This document shows positions 23,429 to 31,653 of a stretch of DNA of 64,000 bases, one piece after another; position 1 is the stretch's first letter, and each line of letters opens with the position of its first letter. The translations under genes were made by a program, and so were the position numbers. This stretch comes from Pseudoprevotella muciniphila (GTDB lineage Bacteria > Bacteroidota > Bacteroidia > Bacteroidales > Bacteroidaceae). The stretch covers positions 2,666,001-2,730,000 of the forward strand of contig NZ_CP033459.1 in NCBI RefSeq assembly GCF_003265305.2, given 5' to 3'. The notes under the pieces are model-generated. The model did not search any database. It was not told where the DNA came from and saw nothing but the letters and a program-made list of their open reading frames with translations.

Positions 23429-24892
23429 TTAGTTGCTGCCCAATTCTACGGCATAAGACACACGGCGTCCGCTCTTCTTCATTGCCCTGATCCAGAGTAC
23501 GCGCTCCGTGCTCATGTTGGCTTCGCGAACAGCCTGTTCGAAGTCTTCTTTGCTGTTCATAGGTTTGTCGTTCACTTGGATGATGATGTCGTCTTTCGTT
23601 ACGCCACCTTCTTTCATCTTGCCGTCGCGCACAGCAACAACCAGCAGTCCGTAGCGGAGATTGAGCTCTGACTTCTCGTCTGCGGTGAGTGCGCGAAGAC
23701 CTACGCCCATGTCGTCCGAGTCCACACTTTCTATGATGCTTGTGGTGCCCTGTTCGTTGCGTAGAGTAACGGTCGTGGTGTGTTCTTTCTTATCGCGGAG
23801 ATACTTCACTTGCACCTTGTCGCCCGGCTTGTGGTTAACGAGGAGCTCCTGCATTTCACCGAACTTGGAAATTTTCTTGTTGTCGATGCTGATGATGACA
23901 TCGCCTTTCTGTATGCCTGCTTTTGCTGCTGCGCCACCATCCTTTGCCTCTCCAACGTAAACACCTGTCAGTGTGCCGAGGTCAACCTTGTTGCCTTTTT
24001 CGTTTTCTTGATCTATGTAGTTAGTAACGTCCATTCCTGAAATCTCAAGCATAGCACGTTGCACAGTGCCATATTGCTTCAAATCTTCAACAACTTTGTT
24101 CATGATGGAAGTGGGAATGGCAAAGCCATAGCCAGCGTACGACCCTGTCTGTGAATAGATCATGGCATTGATGCCAACCAGGTCGCCGCGAGCATTGACA
24201 AGTGCACCGCCTGAGTTGCCCGGATTGATGGCTGCATCAGTCTGTATAAATGACTCTATGCCGCCTGATGCACCGAGCGAACGTGCTTTGGCGCTTACTA
24301 TACCAGCCGTAACAGTCGAGGTGAGGCTGAATGGATTGCCGATGGCAAGTACCCATTCGCCAAGTTTCAGATTGTCGCTGTTGCCAATGGTAATGGCAGG
24401 CAGGTCTTTCGCTTCTACCTTAATCAGTGCTAAGTCGGTGGTCTTGTCGGTGCCTATGATGCGTCCCTTGAATTCTCTGTTGTCGTTGAGTTTCACCTCA
24501 ATAATGTCAGCATTCTCAACTACATGGTTGTTCGTTACGATGTAGCCATCCTGAGAAATTATGACACCTGAACCTGAACCTTGTCTCTTAGGTGTTTTTT
24601 GCTGATATTGTCGGCGTCCTCCGTTACCTCTGCCAAAGAAGTCGCCAAAGAAATCTTCGAATGGATCGTAGTACTCAATACTCTGCGTCTTGCTGTTTAT
24701 CGTAACCTTAATGCTGACAACAGAATTCACTGCTTTTTCTGCTGCAATGGTAAGATCCACAGGCTGTCCTGGTATGCCTGCAATGGGAGTGGCAGTCTTG
24801 CCATCTTTGTCGTTAGCCTCAGTGTTTGCACATGCCACATTGAAGCCCAGCATTACAGCGAGTACTGAAATGCCAAAAAGTCTTTTTTTCAT
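23429..24892 (-). CDS. degP: HtrA/DegP-family periplasmic serine protease
   Basis: From ATG 24892 this is a 487-residue envelope protease/chaperone with a signal peptide ending in a lipobox-like FNVACA. The triad is H123 (NNHVV), D153 (TTDLAL) and S227 (GNSGGA). Two PDZ domains follow (about 275-375 and 385-480). A glycine/arginine-rich loop (FFGRGNGGRRQYQQ) lies near 85-100. It degrades misfolded envelope proteins. A 12-codon longer frame to 24928 adds only a charged prefix before the signal peptide and is rejected. The leader upstream is long (about 220 bp if the -7 element at 25124-25117 is used). Confidence 0.95.
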   Translation of the reverse strand: MKKRLFGISVLAVMLGFNVACANTEANDKDGKTATPIAGIPGQPVDLTIAAEKAVNSVVSIKVTINSKTQSIEYYDPFEDFFGDFFGRGNGGRRQYQQKTPKRQGSGSGVIISQDGYIVTNNHVVENADIIEVKLNDNREFKGRIIGTDKTTDLALIKVEAKDLPAITIGNSDNLKLGEWVLAIGNPFSLTSTVTAGIVSAKARSLGASGGIESFIQTDAAINPGNSGGALVNARGDLVGINAMIYSQTGSYAGYGFAIPTSIMNKVVEDLKQYGTVQRAMLEISGMDVTNYIDQENEKGNKVDLGTLTGVYVGEAKDGGAAAKAGIQKGDVIISIDNKKISKFGEMQELLVNHKPGDKVQVKYLRDKKEHTTTVTLRNEQGTTSIIESVDSDDMGVGLRALTADEKSELNLRYGLLVVAVRDGKMKEGGVTKDDIIIQVNDKPMNSKEDFEQAVREANMSTERVLWIRAMKKSGRRVSYAVELGSN

Positions 24893-25231
24893 AAGAATTA
24901 TTTTTTGTTTGAATTTTTTAATGTCCATAATTTTACCTTTTCATTCCTTATATTTTAATACCTTTTCTCTTGCTTAAGTGAACAATCGACACTTTGGAAT
25001 ATAGACACGCATGGTGTATATGCACAAAATGTGCCAAATTGTTTTCTTTTGGAGAACATCCTTTGCCAACTTTAGAAAAGAGGCGTAGCGGATGCCTGTT
25101 ATTTCTAAAAGCATAGCAAAATTATGGCTAAAATATAAAACAATAAAATTATCAAAATTAAAAAATCTTAATCAATGTTTAATGATTGTTAATAGGCTTT
25201 GATGAATTTACTTGTTATGTATGCAGAGTTC
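24893..25231 (-). promoter_or_regulatory. htrA upstream region with distant -7 element
   Basis: This stretch has no gene. TAATTTTG on the minus strand (25124-25117) is the best promoter word and would give a ~220-nt leader. The leader holds a 13-bp dyad GCACAAAATGTGC (25022-25034) and an AGGC/GCCT hairpin near 25080-25096. A stress-responsive promoter of another type could lie closer to the gene; none is recognisable. Confidence 0.35.
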
Positions 25232-25268
25232 ATAAAAAACGCATCCGGCAAAGTGTGCTGAATGCGTT
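25232..25268 (-). terminator. Terminator of the NIF3/zinc-ribbon transcript
   Basis: On the minus strand AACGCAT (25268-25262) pairs with ATGCGTT (25244-25238) and runs into TTTTTT. It lies 28 bp after the stop at 25296. Confidence 0.75.
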
Positions 25269-25295
25269 GTATAAAGTGAATCAGTAACGTCTGTA

Positions 25296-26141
25296 TTACT
25301 TTTCTTCTTCTTCCTTTTTTTTCTCAGTTTTCGCCTTTTTTGTAGACAATCTTCTCTTTTTAGGCTTTTCTTCTGCTGGTTTTTCAACCTTGATGCCAGC
25401 GAGTTCCGGGTCTATCATGATGCGTCCACAATACTCGCAAACGATAATCTTCTTGCGCATACGGATGTCGAGTTGGCGCTGTGGCGGTATCTTGTTGAAG
25501 CAACCTCCGCAAGCATCGCGTTCAACGCAGACGATACCCAAACCATTGCGGCTGTTCTTTCTGATGCGCTTAAAAGAAGTCAGCAAGCGCTGGTCTATGG
25601 TCATCTCAATGGCATTGGCTTTTTCGCGAAGTTTTTCTTCTTCGTTTCGGGTTTCTTCGATGATGTTACCCAGTTCTTCGCGTTTGCTGTCTAATTCTGA
25701 GCGATGGTCGTTGAGTGAAGATTTGCTTGCTAAAAGCGTTTGCTGACGCTCTTCTATGGCGCGTTCTGCCTCGCCGATACGCTTCTCCTGAAGTTCGATG
25801 TCCAGATCCTGATATTTAATCTCATGCGAGAGCATATCATATTCGCGGTTGTTCTTTACTTCGTTCATCTGTTGTTCATAGCGCTCCTTGAGTGCCTTTG
25901 CTTCGGCAATCTTGGCTTTGCCTGAAGAAATTTTTGACTTGTAGTCTTCTATTTCCTCTGTAAGTTTGCCAATGCGATGAGTGAAGCCTTCAATTTCGTC
26001 TTCCAAATCCTGTATCTCCAGTGGAAGTTCTCCGCGAAGTGTCCTGATTTCATCGATTTGTGAAAGCAGTTGTTGCAGATTGTACAGTGCCTCCAACTTC
26101 TGTTCTACGGTCATTTCCGCATTTTCTGATTTTCTTGCCAT
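25296..26141 (-). CDS. Coiled-coil zinc-ribbon protein (CT398-like)
   Basis: A 281-residue cytoplasmic protein. Residues ~10-180 form a long coiled-coil hairpin (repeating L/E/K heptads), followed by a C4 zinc ribbon (CGGC ... CEYC, roughly 208-236) and a lysine/glutamate-rich tail from ~255. This is the CT398/'C4-type zinc ribbon' family, often next to NIF3 genes. In Chlamydia it has been tied to sigma-54 and type III components, but the role in Bacteroidetes is unknown. It lies 47 bp after the NIF3 gene and is probably cotranscribed. Confidence 0.85.
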   Translation of the reverse strand: MARKSENAEMTVEQKLEALYNLQQLLSQIDEIRTLRGELPLEIQDLEDEIEGFTHRIGKLTEEIEDYKSKISSGKAKIAEAKALKERYEQQMNEVKNNREYDMLSHEIKYQDLDIELQEKRIGEAERAIEERQQTLLASKSSLNDHRSELDSKREELGNIIEETRNEEEKLREKANAIEMTIDQRLLTSFKRIRKNSRNGLGIVCVERDACGGCFNKIPPQRQLDIRMRKKIIVCEYCGRIMIDPELAGIKVEKPAEEKPKKRRLSTKKAKTEKKKEEEEK

Positions 26142-26188
26142 AGTTATAGTGTTTTGTTTTTATATTCTCTTTTATTCTGTCATGTCAA

Positions 26189-26974
26189 TCAAAGGTATGA
26201 AATGGCATTGGTGTTGACTTTCGTTTTAATGGTTTCGAGTTCCGGACACAGTGTAGCAAGTACCTCTTGCAGCAGTTCAATGGTGTATTGCTCACTCTCG
26301 TAATGACCGACAACGCAAATCTGTATTTGCTTTTCTAAACCGAAATAGCGATGGTAGCCCATCTCTCCTGTGATGAATGCGTCAGCACCCTGTTTCAGCG
26401 CTTCTTCGAGAAGGAAATCTCCTGCGCCCCCACAAACTGCCACTTTCTGAACGCTCTTCTTTGTGCAACGGTTGTGCATCAGTACATCAGCACTAAAGGC
26501 CTCTTTCACCAACCGGAGAAATTCGTCAGTAGGTATAGATGATTTAGTTGTTCCAATGATTCCGCTTCCGCCCTCAATTCCCTGCCGTGAGATGTTTTGC
26601 AGAAAAGAAACTCTCTCAAGTTCCAGTTGTTCTGCAATTTTGAAATTCACTCCTGCCATGGCATTATCCAGATTCGTATGTGCTGCGTAGATGGCTATGT
26701 CGTTCTTTACGGCTTCTCTGACACATCTTTGCACATAGTTGGCATCGGAGATGCATTTCAAACCACGAAACAAGAGCGGGTGGTGCGCAATTATCAAATT
26801 GCACCCACAAGTCTTGGCTTCTGCTATAATTTCTTCAGTAACGTCAAGACACAATAATGCCCTTGATACTTCCACATCTGTTAATCCAATCTGCAAGCCA
26901 GCATTGTCATAGCCTTCTTCCAGCGGCAGAGGTGCGAACCTTTCAAGGGCGTCGGCCACTTCTCGTATTTTCAT
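26189..26974 (-). CDS. NIF3/YbgI-family dinuclear metal protein
   Basis: From ATG 26974 this is a 261-residue protein. Family marks: EGYDNAGLQIG near the start, the metal ligands in IIAHHPLLFRGLK, AAHTNLDNAMAGVN, and the late TGEMGYHRYFGLEKQIQICVVGHYESE. It forms toroidal hexamers with two metals per subunit; the cellular role is disputed (GTP cyclohydrolase type 1-like annotation is common but unproven). The start at 26974 follows a -7 TATCTTTG by eight bases, so the longer frame to 26995 would begin within the promoter. Confidence 0.9.
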   Translation of the reverse strand: MKIREVADALERFAPLPLEEGYDNAGLQIGLTDVEVSRALLCLDVTEEIIAEAKTCGCNLIIAHHPLLFRGLKCISDANYVQRCVREAVKNDIAIYAAHTNLDNAMAGVNFKIAEQLELERVSFLQNISRQGIEGGSGIIGTTKSSIPTDEFLRLVKEAFSADVLMHNRCTKKSVQKVAVCGGAGDFLLEEALKQGADAFITGEMGYHRYFGLEKQIQICVVGHYESEQYTIELLQEVLATLCPELETIKTKVNTNAISYL

Positions 26975-26982
26975 TGATGGTG

Positions 26983-26990
26983 CAAAGATA
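26983..26990 (-). promoter_or_regulatory. NIF3 gene promoter -7 element
   Basis: TATCTTTG on the minus strand. The ATG at 26974 begins eight bases after it, implying a leader of only a few nucleotides. Confidence 0.5.
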
Positions 26991-27059
26991 GGCAAAAAAA
27001 ATGGAAATAAAGAATTGTGAATAAAAAACTATGTCCGCATGCGAAGGGGTGATCTCATT

Positions 27060-27091
27060 TCTAAAAAAAAGAAGCCCAATAGGACTTCTTT
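27060..27091 (-). terminator. Terminator of the GH25 gene
   Basis: AAAGAAG (27091-27085 side) and CTTCTTT arms with an inner CC/GG, followed by a T-run (TTTTTTTTAG) on the minus strand. It lies 28 bp after the stop at 27119. Confidence 0.75.
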
Positions 27092-27118
27092 AATCTATTC
27101 TGTTATAAAAAGGGCTGT

Positions 27119-27976
27119 TTACATACCCAATTCGTGCAACTTGTAACTACCCATAATTCTGCTGCGGTCAACATTTCCTTTAATGCCGGAAATGCTTCCT
27201 TTGTCGCTATATTGCCACATGATGTAATCTTTTCCATCATTAAGCCATGGCTCATTACTTTGATATCGGGCAATCATGAACTGATAGTCACCGAATTCGC
27301 CGAGCAGGTGGTTGTTGTAGAAGTTGTGGTAAGTATAGAGCAAGGGCTTTTTGCCATAGTGCTCTGTTACCATTTCAACGAATTCGCGCAAGTCGGAAAT
27401 GAAACGTGATTTAGGTTCTTTGCCGCGGAATTCAATGTCGATTAGCGGTACCAAATCTTGCTCATCTGCCTTTACTATGCGTGTCATATTTGCAAATTGC
27501 ACTTTAGGAGAAACGTTCGGGCGATAGAAGTGATAACTGCCAACGCTCAGACCAACACGCCGTGCCTCGCTACGGTTATATTCATAGTAACTATCTACAT
27601 AATTGGCGCCTTCTGTGGCTTTGATGTAAACGTATGATATGGGCTCATCGCCAACCAGGTCCCAGTTGATGCTACCCTGATAGTGCGAAATGTCGATACC
27701 CTCTGTGAATTTGTTGTTGATGTTGCTGTTTCGGTTGCCACGAAAAGTCTTGTTGTTCATAATTATGCCATGCCCTGAAAGGTCGGCAAGTTCGGGAGTT
27801 TCCAACGGCTCATCGTGCCATGACATCTTCACCGGTGCGTCCGGTTCTGTTTCTACCTGCTCCATGTCATCTTTGCTGTGCTTCTTATGATGCTTCTGGG
27901 CAGACGCATTCTGCGGTGCAAATAAAAAAGCAGACATGGCTATAATCAAAACTAACCTTTTTCTTGAAGTCTTCAT
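27119..27976 (-). CDS. Exported GH25-family lysozyme
   Basis: A 285-residue protein with a signal peptide (MKTSRKRLVLIIAMSAFLFAPQNASA) and a ~65-residue His/Lys/Glu-rich linker. The GH25 muramidase domain (about 92-285) has GIDISHYQGSINW, YVYIKATEGANYVD, VGSYHFYRP, the catalytic pair in LVPLIDIE, and LLYTYHNFY. It would cut peptidoglycan between MurNAc and GlcNAc. It may work in the cell's own wall turnover or against other bacteria. The gene is monocistronic, with a -7 element at 28008-28001. Confidence 0.9.
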   Translation of the reverse strand: MKTSRKRLVLIIAMSAFLFAPQNASAQKHHKKHSKDDMEQVETEPDAPVKMSWHDEPLETPELADLSGHGIIMNNKTFRGNRNSNINNKFTEGIDISHYQGSINWDLVGDEPISYVYIKATEGANYVDSYYEYNRSEARRVGLSVGSYHFYRPNVSPKVQFANMTRIVKADEQDLVPLIDIEFRGKEPKSRFISDLREFVEMVTEHYGKKPLLYTYHNFYNNHLLGEFGDYQFMIARYQSNEPWLNDGKDYIMWQYSDKGSISGIKGNVDRSRIMGSYKLHELGM

Positions 27977-28000
27977 AAAAATCTTTTAGGGATTTCGGTG

Positions 28001-28008
28001 CAAAAATA
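28001..28008 (-). promoter_or_regulatory. GH25 gene promoter -7 element
   Basis: TATTTTTG on the minus strand, 24 bp before the ATG at 27976. A TTTG (28028-28025) lies 16 bp upstream, shorter than usual. Confidence 0.45.
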
Positions 28009-28122
28009 GACTTTATTTATTTAACAAACGACATTTTATGTCTTAAATTATGCTAAAATGCCCAATAATCAACCACTTTACACGATTTTTAGGTTCTGAA
28101 AATGTCAAAAGTGTATCTTACT

Positions 28123-28163
28123 GACAAAAAACGCGCAAAGAGAGAAAACCTCCTTGCGCGTTT
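28123..28163 (-). terminator. Sialidase gene terminator
   Basis: On the minus strand AAACGCGCAA (28163-28154) pairs with TTGCGCGTTT (28138-28129) in a perfect 10-bp stem and continues as TTTTTTG. It lies 29 bp after the stop at 28192. Confidence 0.88.
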
Positions 28164-28191
28164 AGAATATACTGATTATCAAGTGTAACTC

Positions 28192-31100
28192 CTATAGCAT
28201 TACTTTTTTGCCATTGATAATGTAGATGCCCTTTTCAGGATTGTTCACGCGACGTCCCTGAAGGTCGTAAATCACATTGCGTCCCGTAGGAGCAACAGTT
28301 GTAGTGGAATTGATTCCTGTCACGTCTTCACTCTTCCCAATCGTCTTGTAGAGACCATTGGTAATAGTCTCGATCGTCAGTGGAACATATACCATGTCGT
28401 AATTACCGCCCCAAAGGCTTTCTTCCTGATAGAAACCGATGACGCCATCCTTCTGTTCAATCATAGTGGAGTAGGCTGCAGAATGGTCGCACACTTCATA
28501 CTTAGCCCAATTCTTTGCGAAGATGGCAGGTGTTGCCCAATGTGATGCGCGTGATTTGAGTTCCTTATAGAAAATGGCAGTCTTCTCGCGGTTGTTGCCT
28601 GTAGGTACAGACTGTAAAGCCAAGGTGATGGTGTCATTGTTTGAAACTTTAACGGCCTTTACCATGAGTATTTCGCCATTGCAGGAGTTGCTGCCGTATG
28701 CGATGCCGCCTTCGCTGCTGTAGGAGTTTGTCTTAACTTCTGAACTCCAACTTCCGGTGGCATTCTTCTGATTGGTATAGTAGAAGATATTGATGTTTCT
28801 GCCATAACTGTTACGTGCACTGATAAGAACGCTTCCGTCGGGAAGTTCTTCGCATTTAGGTTCGTTGCCGGTAGCATGGAAACTGTTATAGCCGCCCAAT
28901 ACGCTCCAAGTCTTGCCAAAGTCGTCTGAATAGATGACGTAGTTGCCCCATGCGCTGTTGCTCTCTTTGATAGCAAGGACAGAACAGTAAAGCCTGTAGA
29001 ATTTGTCTTTCTTTATGATGCGTGACTGCGCAATGCGTCCGGAACCAATGAACATACTCTTGACGTTGCTGGCGAATGTACCTATATAAATGTCTTCTGC
29101 CATGTCGCCTATTTCTTCACTGCGAACCCAGTTGCCTGTGCCGTCGGGCACCAAGATGCAGTGTGCCATGCCTTGATGTCTTGAAAGTGTGCCGTTGGGG
29201 AACATCGTGTTGCCAGAGCAACTTACTAACAAGCAGATGTTGGAGTCGCGGTCGCAAACGGCTGCCGGGTCGCCGTAGCCCCAAGATGATGTGCCATCAA
29301 ACCAGTTGATGTCTTCGTTCCAGGTTTTGCCATTGTCATTACTGATACGTCCAACCACGTCCAAGTGCCCCGAACCAATGTCGCCACCAGAATAACGACG
29401 ATCGTTGAATGCCAAAAGGTCGCCATTGGGAGCGCATGCAATTGAAGGAATACGATATGGTACACCGATGGGGTCGCGCTCAATGCCGTTGAAGTAAAGG
29501 TATCTCACACCCGGATTAGTGTTTTCGTATGTTGCAACAATATCCACAGAACCAGTCTTGGCTACTTTAACAGTGTTAGTGGTTGCGCCTCCGTTTACAC
29601 TAAATCCTTTGAACTCAAAACCTGTACCTACAGCAGTACTCGAAAGCGTGAGATTGCCGCCTTCAGACACATAGAGTTTCTTTGTCCATGCTCCTGTGTT
29701 GAAGTTCTTGTCAGTTACCCTGATGGTTCCTTCGCTACATGCGATGTTGCCTACGTATGGGCAAACTCTTGAAATGGAGTCAAGGCCGGCAATGGTGAAT
29801 GATATTTCAATAGAGGCATCTGAAATCTTCCAGAAACTACCTGTATTTGTACTTCCTGATGTGAAGTATCTGAGATCGCGCATACCAGCGCCTCCATACA
29901 TGTTTACACCGTAATTGCCAGTTTCTTCTCTGTCTCGGAATATGTAGCCTAAGGATTCTGCATAGGTGTCAACCACTTTCCATGGGCGGGCATTCTGTGT
30001 TGGTACTAAAGAAACGTATGTTCCATTGGAAACAGGAACAGTGTTTGTGGTCAGAGCATAACTTTCTCCAAGCATACGGTTGTATATCATACAACTGTCC
30101 TCTGTACCCACAATGCACCAAAGTTGCGCCTCGCTGCCCGCGTCGTTGGTGTTAGTCATTGGAATGTATGAACTTTCAAGTACAGCATCCCAAGAATAGT
30201 TGCTGTTTTCGGCAGAAGTTATACGTACCCATTTCTCACCGTATGTGGAACTGAACATGGAACTCTTGTCGGAACTGTCGTAAGCAAGAGTGGCTTGATA
30301 AACCGGGGCCTGTGTGTCATAAACCGTTCCGCCTGCATTCAGTTGGGGACCATAGGTCGTGTTGGTAAGTACGCGAATACGCTGTCCCACAGAAGTATAA
30401 TTACCCCCGTCAGGTATGTTACTACTTACAAAATAGAGATAATACGTGCTACTACCTGTAAGTTCTACGGGTGTGCTGAATGTATAAGTTTCCATCGAAC
30501 CGGATGAACTCGATGGTGTAATAGCATTGTTGGAAACTGCAACCACATCGCTTGCTGCAAGACTTCCGCTTGTTGTGGTGTTAGTCTTAGCAATGGCAAG
30601 ATAACTTGTGGATGATTTGTAACCACTTGCCTCCTTCAGAGAGAAAGAAGACATGGTGTATTTTGTGGCTATACCCGGAGTTTCAACACCTATCCAATAA
30701 ACACCTCCGGAAACATTGTTGTCTGTTACCGAGTTAGTCCAATTTACTGTTGAACCAGCAGCATCTTTATCAAGCACTTCAACATCGATGTCGAGAATGG
30801 CACCACCATTTTTTACAATGTCATTTCCGGACACTGTAGAGCCTCCCGGATCGATGCTGCACCAGTCCACTTTGAAACGCATCTTATATGTGCCGGGTGC
30901 AAGACTTGCAGGTACTACGAACGTGGGGAGGCTGATGTTGTTACCATTGGCCAACGTCTCGCCTGCGCTGTTCTTGCGCACACCTCCAATTACATAGTAA
31001 GAATAGGAAACAAGTTCATTGTCTTCATTAAGTGTGCCATCAGTATTGGGCTCCTGAACATCAAAGTTCTTGTTGCCATCGTAGTCAATATAAACGTAGG

Positions 31101-31368
31101 CGTTCATCCATTGTCCAGAAAATGATACCGATGGTGTAACTACTTGCCCTGCACGAACGGTAAGTTTTTCATCCGTCACGTTGTTGTAGAGTTTCGTGTT
31201 GTCTGGAACATCAACAGAGATTCCATCAACCGAAACACTATTAAGCGACCTACCTACATATGTAACGTCTGTAGATTTGTCATAGTTGATTGGATAATCA
31301 TCTGCAAACGCTGTAACAGCCGTCGTGGTAGTCAGTAAGGCTGCCAGCAAAAGGACTTTGTTTGTCAT
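28192..31368 (-). CDS. Secreted multidomain exo-sialidase (GH33) with T9SS tail
   Basis: A 1058-residue secreted protein. Signal peptide (1-22). A GEVED-like beta-sandwich at about 60-200 (AYVYIDYDGNKNFD) is followed by further lectin-like or accessory beta regions up to ~625. The six-bladed sialidase domain begins with PYRIPSIA near 638 (first arginine of the triad), has Asp-boxes SNDNGKTW (~678) and SDDFGKTW (~817), and ends near 1000. The last ~40 residues (YDLQGRRVNNPEKGIYIING) are a type IX sorting tail. It would release terminal sialic acid from host glycans or mucin. No NanA, NanT or epimerase gene lies nearby. The promoter is 31521-31492 and the leader holds a 28-bp tandem repeat. Confidence 0.92.
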   Translation of the reverse strand: MTNKVLLLAALLTTTTAVTAFADDYPINYDKSTDVTYVGRSLNSVSVDGISVDVPDNTKLYNNVTDEKLTVRAGQVVTPSVSFSGQWMNAYVYIDYDGNKNFDVQEPNTDGTLNEDNELVSYSYYVIGGVRKNSAGETLANGNNISLPTFVVPASLAPGTYKMRFKVDWCSIDPGGSTVSGNDIVKNGGAILDIDVEVLDKDAAGSTVNWTNSVTDNNVSGGVYWIGVETPGIATKYTMSSFSLKEASGYKSSTSYLAIAKTNTTTSGSLAASDVVAVSNNAITPSSSSGSMETYTFSTPVELTGSSTYYLYFVSSNIPDGGNYTSVGQRIRVLTNTTYGPQLNAGGTVYDTQAPVYQATLAYDSSDKSSMFSSTYGEKWVRITSAENSNYSWDAVLESSYIPMTNTNDAGSEAQLWCIVGTEDSCMIYNRMLGESYALTTNTVPVSNGTYVSLVPTQNARPWKVVDTYAESLGYIFRDREETGNYGVNMYGGAGMRDLRYFTSGSTNTGSFWKISDASIEISFTIAGLDSISRVCPYVGNIACSEGTIRVTDKNFNTGAWTKKLYVSEGGNLTLSSTAVGTGFEFKGFSVNGGATTNTVKVAKTGSVDIVATYENTNPGVRYLYFNGIERDPIGVPYRIPSIACAPNGDLLAFNDRRYSGGDIGSGHLDVVGRISNDNGKTWNEDINWFDGTSSWGYGDPAAVCDRDSNICLLVSCSGNTMFPNGTLSRHQGMAHCILVPDGTGNWVRSEEIGDMAEDIYIGTFASNVKSMFIGSGRIAQSRIIKKDKFYRLYCSVLAIKESNSAWGNYVIYSDDFGKTWSVLGGYNSFHATGNEPKCEELPDGSVLISARNSYGRNINIFYYTNQKNATGSWSSEVKTNSYSSEGGIAYGSNSCNGEILMVKAVKVSNNDTITLALQSVPTGNNREKTAIFYKELKSRASHWATPAIFAKNWAKYEVCDHSAAYSTMIEQKDGVIGFYQEESLWGGNYDMVYVPLTIETITNGLYKTIGKSEDVTGINSTTTVAPTGRNVIYDLQGRRVNNPEKGIYIINGKKVML

Positions 31369-31391
31369 TTTTGTTTTATTTATTGTTTATT

Positions 31392-31447
31392 GTTACTCCG
31401 TGGTTATAATAATTTTTCAGTTACTCCGTGGTTATAAAAATTTTTCA
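31392..31447. repeat. 28-bp tandem duplication in the sialidase leader
   Basis: Two adjacent 28-bp units (31392-31419, 31420-31447) differ at a single base. Each holds TTACTCCGTGGTTATAA followed by a short A/T run. Both lie between the promoter and the start codon of the sialidase gene, hence probably in the mRNA leader, 23 bp from the ATG. Confidence 0.8.
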
Positions 31448-31491
31448 TCACAAAATACGTAAGTATTTGTAGTGCCTATCTTTTCAGTTTG

Positions 31492-31521
31492 CAAAAATAC
31501 ATTAAAAATTTGAGTTTCAAA
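31492..31521 (-). promoter_or_regulatory. Sialidase promoter
   Basis: On the minus strand: TTTG (31521-31518), 18 bp, TATTTTTG (31499-31492). It predicts a leader of about 115 nt. Confidence 0.65.
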
Positions 31522-31588
31522 ACGTTTTAATACATAATTGAGAATTACAAAAGTTAAAAAAACTTTCTTGACTAAAAGACTATTTTTA

Positions 31589-31634
31589 TGCCAATAGAAA
31601 CCATTTTGGCACTCAATTTGCCATTGTAATTTTA
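31589..31634 (+). promoter_or_regulatory. clpB promoter with TGCCAA/TTGGCA half-sites
   Basis: TTTG (31605-31608), 18 bp, TAATTTTA (31627-31634, one mismatch to TAnnTTTG). Around the -33 lie TGCCAA (31589-31594), TTGGCA (31606-31611) and TGCCA (31619-31623), making two overlapping inverted repeats (TGCCAA-N11-TTGGCA and TGGCA-N7-TGCCA). They look like operator sites for an unidentified heat-shock regulator. Confidence 0.5.
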
Positions 31635-31653
31635 GAAACTAAAAAATAAAGCT

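Noticed and set aside
31522-31588. A further gene in the sialidase-clpB gap
   Set aside because: Only short AT-rich frames are present; promoters and repeats account for the region.
31612-31640. CIRCE element before clpB
   Set aside because: Only a left-half look-alike (TTGGCACTC) exists; the matching GAGTGC half is absent at the required spacing.
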